A stretch of DNA of 64,000 bases from Hirudinaria manillensis. Its lineage: Eukaryota > Annelida > Clitellata > Hirudinida > Hirudinidae. The stretch spans positions 1,646,501 through 1,710,500 of the forward strand of contig CM067533.1 of assembly GCA_034509925.1 (NCBI GenBank), written 5' to 3'. Positions 18,781-31,900 of the stretch are shown piece by piece; positions within the stretch are counted from its first letter, which is position 1; every line of letters begins with the position of its first letter. The notes beneath the pieces are model-generated. The model did not search any database and was not told the origin of the DNA. It was given only the letters and a program-made list of their open reading frames with translations. Made by a program: the position numbers and the translations under genes.

Positions 18781-21700
18781 GTGCCTTCTCCTCGTTTAAA
18801 AGTCTGGTGCAAAACACCCTCGAAACCAGTTTGCCTCGATACGGCGATGAGTCCACCTTTACTCCGAGGTCAGAGTTCGTACCCCAAAAGTCCACCTGCC
18901 CAGGGTGAGGATCGAACTCACGACCTTCAGATCACTCTTTCGAGATCGGATTATGAGACTGACGCGCTACCTACTGCGCTACCTAGGCGGCCGACACACG
19001 AACAAACAATTCTTTCCTTGGTGCCTTCTCCTCGTTTAAAAGTCTGGTGCAAAACACCCTCGAAACCAGTTTGCCTCGATACGGCGATGAGTCCACCTTT
19101 ACCCCGAGGTCAGAGTTCGTACCCCAAAAGTCCACCTGCCCAGGGTGAGGATCGAACTCACGACCTTCAGATCACTCTTTCGAGATCGGATTATGAGACT
19201 GACGCGCTACCTACTGCGCTACCTAGGCGGCCGACACACGAACAAAAAATTCTTTCCTTGGTGCCTTCTCCTCGTTTAAAAGTCTGGTGCAAAACACCCT
19301 CGAAACCAGTTTGCCTCGATACGGCGATGAGTCCACCTTTACTCCGAGGTCAGAGTTCGTACCCCAAAAGTCCACCTGCCCAGGGTGAGGATCGAACTCA
19401 CGACCTTCAGATCACTCTTTCGAGATCGGATTATGAGACTGACGCGCTACCTACTGCGCTACCTAGGCGGCCGACACACGAACAAACAATTCTTTCCTTG
19501 GTGCCTTCTCCTCGTTTAAAAGTCTGGTGCAAAACACCCTCGAAACCAGTTTGCCTCGATACGGCGATGAGTCCACCTTTACCCCGAGGTCAGAGTTCGT
19601 ACCCCAAAAGTCCACCTGCCCAGGGTGAGGATCGAACTCACGACCTTCAGATCACTCTTTCGAGATAGGATTATGAGACTGACGCGCTACCTACTGCGCT
19701 ACCTAGGCGGCCGACACACGAACAAACAATTCTTTCCTTGGTGCCTTCTCCTCGTTTAAAAGTCTGGTGCAAAACACCCTCGAAACCAGTTTGCCTCGAT
19801 ACGGCGATGAGTCCACCTTTACTCCGAGGTCAGAGTTCGTACCCCAAAAGTCCACCTGCCCAGGGTGAGGATCGAACTCACGACCTTCAGATCACTCTTT
19901 CGAGATCGGATTATGAGACTGACGCGCTACCTACTGCGCTACCTAGGCGGCCGACACAAGAACAAACAATTCTTTCCTTGGTGCCTTCTCCTCGTTTAAA
20001 AGTCTGGTGCAAAACACCCTCGAAACCAGTTTGCCTCGATACGGCGATGAGTCCACCTTTACTCCGAGGTCAGAGTTCGTACCCCAAAAGTCCACCTGCC
20101 CAGGGTGAGGATCGAACTCACGACCTTCAGATCACTCTTTCGAGATCGGATTATGAGACTGACGCGCTACCTGCTGCGCTACCTAGGCGGCCGACACACG
20201 AACAAACAATTCTTTCCTTGGTGCCTTCTCCTCGTTTAAAAGTCTGGTGCAAAACACCATCGAAACCAGTTTGTCTCGATACGGCGATGAGTCCACCTTT
20301 ACTCCGAGGTCAGAGTTCGTACCCCAAAAGTCCTCCTGCCCAGGGTGAGGATCGAACTCACGACCTTCAGATCACTCTTTCGAGATCGGATTATGAGACT
20401 GACGCGCTACCTACTGCGCTACCTAGGCGGCCGACACAAGAACAAACAATTCTTTCCTTGGTGCCTTCTCCTCGTTTAAAAGTCTGGTGCAAAACACCCT
20501 CGAAACCAGTTTGCCTCGATACGGCGATGAGTCCACCTTTACTCCGAGGTCAGAGTTCGTACCCCAAAAGTCCACCTGCCCAGGGTGAGGATCGAACTCA
20601 CGACCTTCAGATCACTCTTTCGAGATCGGATTATGAGACTGACGCGCTACCTACTGCGCTACCTAGGCGGCCGACACACGAACAAACAATTCTTTCCTTG
20701 GTGCCTTCTCCTCGTTTAAAAGTCTGGTGCAAAACACCCTCGAAACCAGTTTGCCTCGATACGGCGATGAGTCCACCTTTACTCCGAGGTCAGAGTTCGT
20801 ACCCCAAAAGTCCACCTGCCCAGGGTGAGGATCGAACTCACGACCTTCAGATCACTCTTTCGAGATCGGATTATGAGACTGACGCGCTACCTACTGCGCT
20901 ACCTAGGCGGCCGACACACGAACAAACAATTCTTTCCTTGGTGCCTTCTCCTCGTTTAAAAGTCTGGTGCAAAACACCCTCGAAACCAGTTTGCCTCGAT
21001 ACGGCGATGAGTCCACCTTTACTCCGAGGTCAGAGTTCGTACCCCAAAAGTCCACCTGCCCAGGGTGAGGATCGAACTCACGACCTTCAGATCACTCTTT
21101 CGAGATCGGATTATGAGACTGACGCGCTACCTACTGCGCTACCTAGGCGGCCGACACACGAACAAACAATTCTTTCCTTGGTGCCTTCTCCTCGTTTAAA
21201 AGTCTGGTGCAAAACACCCTCGAAACCAGTTTGCCTCGATACGGCGATGAGTCCACCTTTACTCCGAGGTCAGAGTTCGTACCCCAAAAGTCCACCTGCC
21301 CAGGGTGAGGATCGAACTCACGACCTTCAGATCACTCTTTCGAGATCGGATTATGAGACTGACGCGCTACCTACTGCGCTACCTAGGCGGCCGACACAAG
21401 AACAAACAATTCTTTCCTTGGTGCCTTCTCCTCGTTTAAAAGTCTGGTGCAAAACACCCTCGAAACCAGTTTGCCTCGATACGGCGATGAGTCCACCTTT
21501 ACTCCGAGGTCAGAGTTCGTACCCCAAAAGTCCACCTGCCCAGGGTGAGGATCGAACTCACGACCTTCAGATCACTCTTTCGAGATCGGATTATGAGACT
21601 GACGCGCTACCTACTGCGCTACCTAGGCGGCCGACACAAGAACAAACAATTCTTTCCTTGGTGCCTTCTCCTCGTTTAAAAGTCTGGTGCAAAACACCCT

Positions 21701-24700
21701 CGAAACCAGTTTGCCTCGATACGGCGATGAGTCCACCTTTACTCCGAGGTCAGAGTTCGTACCCCAAAAGTACACCTGCCCAGGGTGAGGATCGAACTCA
21801 CGACCTTCAGATCACTCTTTCGAGATCGGATTATGAGACTGACGCGCTACCTACTGCGCTACCTAGGCGGCCGACACAAGAACAAACAATTCTTTCCTTG
21901 GTGCCTTCTCCTCGTTTAAAAGTCTGGTGCAAAACACCCTCGAAACCAGTTTGCCTCGATACGGCGATGAGTCCACCTTTACTCCGAGGTCAGAGTTCGT
22001 ACCCCAAAAGTCCACCTGCCCAGGGTGAGGATCGAACTCACGACCTTCAGATCACTCTTTCGAGATCGGATTATGAGACTGACGCGCTACCTACTGCGCT
22101 ACCTAGGCGGCCGACACACGAACAAACAATTCTTTCCTTGGTGCCTTCTCCTCGTTTAAAAGTCTGGTGCAAAACACCCTCGAAACCAGTTTGCCTCGAT
22201 ACGGCGATGAGTCCACCTTTACTCCGAGGTCAGAGTTCGTACCCCAAAAGTCCACCTGCCCAGGGTGAGGATCGAACTCACGACCTTCAGATCACTCTTT
22301 CGAGATCGGATTATGAGACTGACGCGCTACCTACTGCGCTACCTAGGCGGCCGACACACGAACAAAAAATTCTTTCCTTGGTGCCTTCTCCTCGTTTAAA
22401 AGTCTGGTGCAAAACACCCTCGAAACCAGTTTGCCTCGATACGGCGATGAGTCCACCTTTACTCCGAGGTCAGAGTTCGTACCCCAAAAGTCCACCTGCC
22501 CAGGGTGAGGATCGAACTCACGACCTTCAGATCACTCTTTCGAGATCGGATTATGAGACTGACGCGCTACCTACTGCGCTACCTAGGCGGCCGACACACG
22601 AACAAACAATTCTTTCCTTGGTGCCTTCTCCTCGTTTAAAAGTCTGGTGCAAAACACCCTCGAAACCAGTTTGCCTCGATACGGCGATGAGTCCACCTTT
22701 ACTCCGAGGTCAGAGTTCGTACCCCAAAAGTCCACCTGCCCAGGGTGAGGATCGAACTCACGACCTTCAGATCACTCTTTCGAGATCGGATTATGAGACT
22801 GACGCGCTACCTACTGCGCTACCTAGGCGGCCGACACACGAACAAACAATTCTTTCCTTGGTGCCTTCTCCTCGTTTAAAAGTCTGGTGCAAAACACCCT
22901 CGAAACCAGTTTGCCTCGATACGGCGATGAGTCCACCTTTACTCCGAGGTCAGAGTTCGTACCCCAAAAGTCCACCTGCCCAGGGTGAGGATCGAACTCA
23001 CGACCTTCAGATCACTCTTTCGAGATCGGATTATGAGACTGACGCGCTACCTACTGCGCTACCTAGGCGGCCGACACACGAACAAACAATTCTTTCCTTG
23101 GTGCCTTCTCCTCGTTTAAAAGTCTGGTGCAAAACACCCTCGAAACCAGTTTGCCTCGATACGGCGATGAGTCCACCTTTACTCCGAGGTCAGAGTTCGT
23201 ACCCCAAAAGTCCACCTGCCCAGGGTGAGGATCGAACTCACGACCTTCAGATCACTCTTTCGAGATCGGATTATGAGACTGACGCGCTACCTACTGCGCT
23301 ACCTAGGCGGCCGACACAAGAACAAACAATTCTTTCCTTGGTGCCTTCTCCTCGTTTAAAAGTCTGGTGCAAATCACCCTCGAAACCAGTTTGCCTCGAT
23401 ACGGCGATGAGTCCACCTTTACCCCGAGGTCAGAGTTCGTACCCCAAAAGTCCACCTGCCCAGGGTGAGGATCGAACTCACGACCTTCAGATCACTCTTT
23501 CGAGATCGGATTATGAGACTGACGCGCTACCTGCTGCGCTACCTAGGCGGCCGACACACGAACAAACAATTCTTTCCTTGGTGCCTTCTCCTCGTTTAAA
23601 AGTCTGGTGCAAAACACCATCGAAACCAGTTTGCCTCGATACGGCGATGAGTCCACCTTTACTCCGAGGTCAGAGTTCGTACCCCAAAAGTCCACCTGCC
23701 CAGGGTGAGGATCGAACTCACGACCTTCAGATCACTCTTTCGAGATCGGATTATGAGACTGACGCGCTACCTACTGCGCTACCTAGGCGGCCGACACACG
23801 AACAAACAATTCTTTCCTTGGTGCCTTCTCCTCGTTTAAAAGTCTGGTGCAAAACACCCTCGAAACCAGTTTGCCTCGATACGGCGATGAGTCCACCTTT
23901 ACTCCGAGGTCAGAGTTCGTACCCCAAAAGTCCACCTGCCCAGGGTGAGGATCGAACTCACGACCTTCAGATCACTCTTTCGAGATCGGATTATGAGACT
24001 GACGCGCTACCTACTGCGCTACCTAGGCGGCCGACACACGAACAAACAATTCTTTCCTTGGTGCCTTCTCCTCGTTTAAAAGTCTGGTGCAAAACACCCT
24101 CGAAACCAGTTTGCCTCGATACGGCGATGAGTCCACCTTTACTCCGAGGTCAGAGTTCGTACCCCAAAAGTCCACCTGCCCAGGGTGAGGATCGAACTCA
24201 CGACCTTCAGATCACTCTTTCGAGATCGGATTATGAGACTGACGCGCTACCTACTGCGCTACCTAGGCGGCCGACACACGAACAAACAATTCTTTCCTTG
24301 GTGCCTTCTCCTCGTTTAAAAGTCTGGTGCAAAACACCCTCGAAACCAGTTTGCCTCGATACGGCGATGAGTCCACCTTTACTCCGAGGTCAGAGTTCGT
24401 ACCCCAAAAGTCCACCTGCCCAGGGTGAGGATCGAACTCACGACCTTCAGATCACTCTTTCGAGATCGGATTATGAGACTGACGCGCTACCTACTGCGCT
24501 ACCTAGGCGGCCGACACACGAACAAACAATTCTTTCCTTGGTGCCTTCTCCTCGTTTAAAAGTCTGGTGCAAAACACCCTCGAAACCAGTTTGCCTCGAT
24601 ACGGCGATGAGTCCACCTTTACTCCGAGGTCAGAGTTCGTACCCCAAAAGTCCACCTGCCCAGGGTGAGGATCGAACTCACGACCTTCAGATCACTCTTT

Positions 24701-27700
24701 CGAGATCGGATTATGAGACTGACGCGCTACCTACTGCGCTACCTAGGCGGCCGACACACGAACAAACAATTCTTTCCTTGGTGCCTTCTCCTCGTTTAAA
24801 AGTCTGGTGCAAAACACCCTCGAAACCAGTTTGCCTCGATACGGCGATGAGTCCACCTTTACTCCGAGGTCAGAGTTCGTACCCCAAAAGTCCACCTGCC
24901 CAGGGTGAGGATCGAACTCACGACCTTCAGATCACTCTTTCGAGATCGGATTATGAGACTGACGCGCTACCTACTGCGCTACCTAGGCGGCCGACACAAG
25001 AACAAACAATTCTTTCCTTGGTGCCTTCTCCTCGTTTAAAAGTCTGGTGCAAAACACCCTCGAAACCAGTTTGCCTCGATACGGCGATGAGTCCACCTTT
25101 ACCCCGAGGTCAGAGTTCGTACCCCAAAAGTCCACCTGCCCAGGGTGAGGATCGAACTCACGACCTTCAGATCACTCTTTCGAGATCGGATTATGAGACT
25201 GACGCGCTACCTACTGCGCTACCTAGGCGGCCGACACACGAACAAACAATTCTTTCCTTGGTGCCTTCTCCTCGTTTAAAAGTCTGGTGCAAAACACCAT
25301 CGAAACCAGTTTGCCTCGATACGGCGATGAGTCCACCTTTACTCCGAGGTCAGAGTTCGTACCCCAAAAGTCCACCTGCCCAGGGTGAGGATCGAACTCA
25401 CGACCTTCAGATCACTCTTTCGAGATCGGATTATGAGACTGACGCGCTACCTACTGCGCTACCTAGGCGGCCGACACACGAACAAACAATTCTTTCCTTG
25501 GTGCCTTCTCCTCGTTTAAAAGTCTGGTGCAAAACACCCTCGAAACCAGTTTGCCTCGATACGGCGATGAGTCCACCTTTACTCCGAGGTCAGAGTTCGT
25601 ACCCCAAAAGTCCACCTGCCCAGGGTGAGGATCGAACTCACGACCTTCAGATCACTCTTTCGAGATCGGATTATGAGACTGACGCGCTACCTGCTGCGCT
25701 ACCTAGGCGGCCGACACACGAACAAACAATTCTTTCCTTGGTGCCTTCTCCTCGTTTAAAAGTCTGGTGCAAAACACCATCGAAACCAGTTTGCCTCGAT
25801 ACGGCGATGAGTCCACCTTTACTCCGAGGTCAGAGTTCGTACCCCAAAAGTCCACCTGCCCAGGGTGAGGATCGAACTCACGACCTTCAGATCACTCTTT
25901 CGAGATCGGATTATGAGACTGACGCGCTACCTACTGCGCTACCTAGGCGGCCGACACACGAACAAACAATTCTTTCCTTGGTGCCTTCTCCTCGTTTAAA
26001 AGTCTGGTGCAAAACACCCTCGAAACCAGTTTGCCTCGATACGGCGATGAGTCCACCTTTACTCCGAGGTCAGAGTTCGTACCCCAAAAGTCCACCTGCC
26101 CAGGGTGAGGATCGAACTCACGACCTTCAGATCACTCTTTCGAGATCGGATTATGAGACTGACGCGCTACCTGCTGCGCTACCTAGGCGGCCGACACACG
26201 AACAAACAATTCTTTCCTTGGTGCCTTCTCCTCGTTTAAAAGTCTGGTGCAAAACACCATCGAAACCAGTTTGCCTCGATACGGCGATGAGTCCACCTTT
26301 ACTCCGAGGTCAGAGTTCGTACCCCAAAAGTCCACCTGCCCAGGGTGAGGATCGAACTCACGACCTTCAGATCACTCTTTCGAGATCGGATTATGAGACT
26401 GACGCGCTACCTACTGCGCTACCTAGGCGGCCGACACACGAACAAACAATTCTTTCCTTGGTGCCTTCTCCTCGTTTAAAAGTCTGGTGCAAAACACCCT
26501 CGAAACCAGTTTGCCTCGATACGGCGATGAGTCCACCTTTACTCCGAGGTCAGAGTTCGTACCCCAAAAGTCCACCTGCCCAGGGTGAGGATCGAACTCA
26601 CGACCTTCAGATCACTCTTTCGAGATCGGATTATGAGACTGACGCGCTACCTGCTGCGCTACCTAGGCGGCCGACACACGAACAAACAATTCTTTCCTTG
26701 GTGCCTTCTCCTCGTTTAAAAGTCTGGTGCAAAACACCATCGAAACCAGTTTGCCTCGATACGGCGATGAGTCCACCTTTACTCCGAGGTCAGAGTTCGT
26801 ACCCCAAAAGTCCACCTGCCCAGGGTGAGGATCGAACTCACGACCTTCAGATCACTCTTTCGAGATCGGATTATGAGACTGACGCGCTACCTACTGCGCT
26901 ACCTAGGCGGCCGACACACGAACAAACAATTCTTTCCTTGGTGCCTTCTCCTCGTTTAAAAGTCTGGTGCAAAACACCCTCGAAACCAGTTTGCCTCGAT
27001 ACGGCGATGAGTCCACCTTTACTCCGAGGTCAGAGTTCGTACCCCAAAAGTCCACCTGCCCAGGGTGAGGATCGAACTCACGACCTTCAGATCACTCTTT
27101 CGAGATCGGATTATGAGACTGACGCGCTACCTACTGCGCTACCTAGGCGGCCGACACACGAACAAACAATTCTTTCCTTGGTGCCTTCTCCTCGTTTAAA
27201 AGTCTGGTGCAAAACACCCTCGAAACCAGTTTGCCTCGATACGGCGATGAGTCCACCTTTACTCCGAGGTCAGAGTTCGTACCCCAAAAGTCCACCTGCC
27301 CAGGGTGAGGATCGAACTCACGACCTTCAGATCACTCTTTCGAGATCGGATTATGAGACTGACGCGCTACCTACTGCGCTACCTAGGCGGCCGACACACG
27401 AACAAACAATTCTTTCCTTGGTGCCTTCTCCTCGTTTAAAAGTCTGGTGCAAAACACCCTCGAAACCAGTTTGCCTCGATACGGCGATGAGTCCACCTTT
27501 ACTCCGAGGTCAGAGTTCGTACCCCAAAAGTCCACCTGCCCAGGGTGAGGATCGAACTCACGACCTTCAGATCACTCTTTCGAGATCGGATTATGAGACT
27601 GACGCGCTACCTGCTGCGCTACCTAGGCGGCCGACACACGAACAAACAATTCTTTCCTTGGTGCCTTCTCCTCGTTTAAAAGTCTGGTGCAAAACACCAT

Positions 27701-28860
27701 CGAAACCAGTTTGCCTCGATACGGCGATGAGTCCACCTTTACTCCGAGGTCAGAGTTCGTACCCCAAAAGTCCACCTGCCCAGGGTGAGGATCGAACTCA
27801 CGACCTTCAGATCACTCTTTCGAGATAGGATTATGAGACTGACGCGCTACCTACTGCGCTACCTAGGCGGCCGACACAAGAACAAACAATTCTTTCCTTG
27901 GTGCCTTCTCCTCGTTTAAAAGTCTGGTGCAAAACACCCTCGAAACCAGTTTGCCTCGATACGGCGATGAGTCCACCTTTACTCCGAGGTCAGAGTTCGT
28001 ACCCCAAAAGTCCACCTGCCCAGGGTGAGGATCGAACTCACGACCTTCAGATCACTCTTTCGAGATAGGATTATGAGACTGACGCGCTACCTACTGCGCT
28101 ACCTAGGCGGCCGACACAAGAACAAACAATTCTTTCCTTGGTGCCTTCTCCTCGTTTAAAAGTCTGGTGCAAAACACCCTCGAAACCAGTTTGCCTCGAT
28201 ACGGCGATGAGTCCACCTTTACTCCGAGGTCAGAGTTCGTACCCCAAAAGTCCACCTGCCCAGGGTGAGGATCGAACTCACGACCTTCAGATCACTCTTT
28301 CGAGATCGGATTATGAGACTGACGCGCTACCTACTGCGCTACCTAGGCGGCCGACACAAGAACAAACAATTCTTTCCTTGGTGCCTTCTCCTCGTTTAAA
28401 AGTCTGGTGCAAAACACCCTCGAAACCAGTTTGCCTCGATACGGCGATGAGTCCACCTTTACTCCGAGGTCAGAGTTCGTACCCCAAAAGTCCACCTGCC
28501 CAGGGTGAGGATCGAACTCACGACCTTCAGATCACTCTTTCGAGATCGGATTATGAGACTGACGCGCTACCTACTGCGCTACCTAGGCGGCCGACACACG
28601 AACAAACAATTCTTTCCTTGGTGCCTTCTCCTCGTTTAAAAGTCTGGTGCAAAACACCCTCGAAACCAGTTTGCCTCGATACGGCGATGAGTCCACCTTT
28701 ACTCCGAGGTCAGAGTTCGTACCCCAAAAGTCCACCTGCCCAGGGTGAGGATCGAACTCACGACCTTCAGATCACTCTTTCGAGATCGGATTATGAGACT
28801 GACGCGCTACCTACTGCGCTACCTAGGCGGCCGACACACGAACAAACAATTCTTTCCTTG
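18781..28860 (-). repeat. Regular block of the tRNA-Met array: 42 head-to-tail 240-bp units
   Basis: Every unit is exactly 240 bp; starting at the GTGCCTTCTCC landmark, unit starts are 18781 + 240k for k = 0 to 41. Units differ by only one to a few bases. Recurrent variants are A/C in the linker (GACACAAG or GACACACG), CTTTACTCC or CTTTACCCC, T or C in the tRNA D loop, and C or A in CACC(C/A)TCG. Because 240 is divisible by 3 and one frame has no stop, a 2,696-codon open frame results; it is not a gene. GC content is much higher than in the surroundings. Such uniformity implies recent unequal exchange or amplification. Confidence 0.97.
18897..28828 (-). tRNA. tRNA-Met-CAT: 42 tandem intron-containing tRNA-Met (CAT) genes
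   Basis: One 92-bp gene per 240-bp unit, at (18897 + 240k) to (18988 + 240k) for k = 0 to 41, all on the - strand and all like the type copy at 18657-18748. I saw no change in the anticodon loop, acceptor stem or T arm in this block. Variants fall in the D loop (T16 to C in six copies) or the intron (one base, in the copy at 27777-27868 k-series end and the copy at 19617-19708), so all look able to fold. Each keeps the A box, the B box and the T4 stop 8 nt downstream. Spacers are 148 bp. Whether all are transcribed cannot be told from sequence. Confidence 0.93.
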
Positions 28861-28968
28861 GTGCCTTCTCCTCGTTTAAAAGTCTGGTGCAAAACACCCT
28901 CGAAACCAGTTTGCCTCGATACGGCGATGAGACCACCGAGGTCAGAGTTCGTACCCCAAAAGTCCACC

Positions 28969-31900
28969 TGCCCAGGGTGAGGATCGAACTCACGACCTTC
29001 AGATCACTCTTTCGAGATCGGATTATGAGACTGACGCGCTACCTACTGCGCTACCTAGGCGGCCGACACAAGAACAAACAATTCTTTCCTTGGTGCCTTC
29101 TCCTCGTTTAAAAGTCTGGTGCAAAACACCCTCGAAACCAGTTTGCCTCGATACGGCGATGAGTCCACCTTTACTCCGAGGTCAGAGTTCGTACCCCAAA
29201 AGTCCACCTGCCCAGGGTGAGGATCGAACTCACGACCTTCAGATCACTCTTTCGAGATCGGATTATGAGACTGACGCGCTACCTACTGCGCTACCTAGGC
29301 GGCCGACACACGAACAAACAATTCTTTCCTTGGTGCCTTCTCCTCGTTTAAAAGTCTGGTGCAAAACACCCTCGAAACCAGTTTGCCTCGATACGGCGAT
29401 GAGTCCACCTTTACTCCGAGGTCAGAGTTCGTACCCCAAAAGTCCACCTGCCCAGGGTGAGGATCGAACTCACGACCTTCAGATCACTCTTTCGAGATCG
29501 GATTATGAGACTGACGCGCTACCTACTGCGCTACCTAGGCGGCCGACACACGAACAAACAATTCTTTCCTTGGTGCCTTCTCCTCGTTTAAAAGTCTGGT
29601 GCAAAACACCCTCGAAACCAGTTTGCCTCGATACGGCGATGAGTCCACCTTTACTCCGAGGTCAGAGTTCGTACCCCAAAAGTCCACCTGCCCAGGGTGA
29701 GGATCGAACTCACGACCTTCAGATCACTCTTTCGAGATCGGATTATGAGACTGACGCGCTACCTACTGCGCTACCTAGGCGGCCGACACAAGAACAAACA
29801 ATTCTTTCCTTGGTGCCTCCTCCTCGTTTAAAAGTCTGGTGCAAAACACCCTCGAAACCAGTTTGCCTCGATACGGCGATGAGACCACCGAGGTCAGAGT
29901 TCGTACCCCAAAAGTCCACCTGCCCAGGGTGAGGATCGAACTCACGACCTTCAGATCACTCTTTCGAGATCGGATTATGAGACTGACGCGCTACCTACTG
30001 CACTACCTAGGCGGCCGACACACGAACAAACAATTCTTTCCTTGGTGCCTTCTCCTCGTTTAAAAGTCTGGTGCAAAACACCCTCGAAACCAGTTTGCCT
30101 CGATACGGCGATGAGTCCACCGAGGTCAGAGTTCGTACCCCAAAAGTCCACCTGCCCAGGGTGAGGATCGAACTCACGACCTTCAGATCACTCTTTCGAG
30201 ATCGGATTATGAGACTGACGCGCTACCTACTGCGCTACCTAGGCGGCCGACACACGAACAAACAATTCTTTCCTTGGTGCCTTCTCCTCGTTTAAAAGTC
30301 TGGTGCAAAACACCCTCGAAACCAGTTTGCCTCGATACGGCGATGAGTCCACCTTTACTCCGAGGTCAGAGTTCGTACCCCAAAAGTCCACCTGCCCAGG
30401 GTGAGGATCGAACTCACGACCTTCAGATCACTCTTTCGAGATCGGATTATGAGACTGACGCGCTACCTACTGCGCTACCTAGGCGGCCGACACAAGAACA
30501 AACAATTCTTTCCTTGGTGCCTTCTCCTCGTTTAAAAGTCTGGTGCAAAACACCCTCGAAACCAGTTTGCCTCGATACGGCGATGAGTCCACCTTTACTC
30601 CGAGGTCAGAGTTCGTACCCCAAAAGTCCACCTGCCCAGGGTGAGGATCGAACTCACGACCTTCAGATCACTCTTTCGAGATCGGATTATGAGACTGACG
30701 CGCTACCTACTGCGCTACCTAGGCGGCCGACACACGAACAAACAATTCTTTCCTTGGTGCCTTCTCCTCGTTTAAAAGTCTGGTGCAAAACACCCTCGAA
30801 ACCAGTTTGCCTCGATACGGCGATGAGTCCACCTTTACTCCGAGGTCAGAGTTCGTACCCCAAAAGTCCACCTGCCCAGGGTGAGGATCGAACTCACGAC
30901 CTTCAGATCACTCTTTCGAGATCGGATTATGAGACTGACGCGCTACCTACTGCGCTACCTAGGCGGCCGACACACGAACAAACAATTCTTTCCTTGGTGC
31001 CTCCTCCTCGTTTAAAAGTCTGGTGCAAAACACCCTCGAAACCAGTTTGCCTCGATACGGCGATGAGACCACCGAGGTCAGAGTTCGTACCCCAAAAGTC
31101 CACTTGCCCAGGGTGAGGATCGAACTCACGACCTTCAGATCACTCTTTCGAGATCGGATTATGAGACTGACGCGCTACCTACTGCACTACCTAGGCGGCC
31201 GACACACGAACAAACAATTCTTTCCTTGGTGCCTTCTCCTCGTTTAAAAGTCTGGTGCAAAACACCCTCGAAACCAGTTTGCCTCGATACGGCGATGAGT
31301 CCACCGAGGTCAGAGTTCGTACCCCAAAAGTCCACCTGCCCAGGGTGAGGATCGAACTCACGACCTTCAGATCACTCTTTCGAGATCGGATTATGAGACT
31401 GACGCGCTACCTACTGCGCTACCTAGGCGGCCGACACACGAACAAACAATTCTTTCCTTGGTGCCTTCTCCTCGTTTAAAAGTCTGGTGCAAAACACCCT
31501 CGAAACCAGTTTGCCTCGATACGGCGATGAGTCCACCTTTACTCCGAGGTCAGAGTTCGTACCCCAAAAGTCCACCTGCCCAGGGTGAGGATCGAACTCA
31601 CGACCTTCAGATCACTCTTTCGAGATCGGATTATGAGACTGACGCGCTACCTACTGCGCTACCTAGGCGGCCGACACACGAACAAACAATTCTTTCCTTG
31701 GTGCCTTCTCCTCGTTTAAAAGTCTGGTGCAAAACACCCTCGAAACCAGTTTGCCTCGATACGGCGATGAGACCACCGAGGTCAGAGTTCGTACCCCAAA
31801 AGTCCACCTGCCCAGGGTGAGGATCGAACTCACGACCTTCAGATCACTCTTTCGAGATCGGATTATGAGACTGACGCGCTACCTACTGCACTACCTAGGC

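Noticed and set aside
19738-27828. A 2,696-codon open frame of 80-residue repeats across the array (and shorter ones at 18778-19668, 28138-34535)
   Set aside because: It exists because the unit is 240 bp and one frame happens to lack stops. It has no ATG start (it opens at GTG), runs antisense to the tRNA genes, and is broken wherever the tRNA intron carries ATAGGA or a unit is 232 bp.
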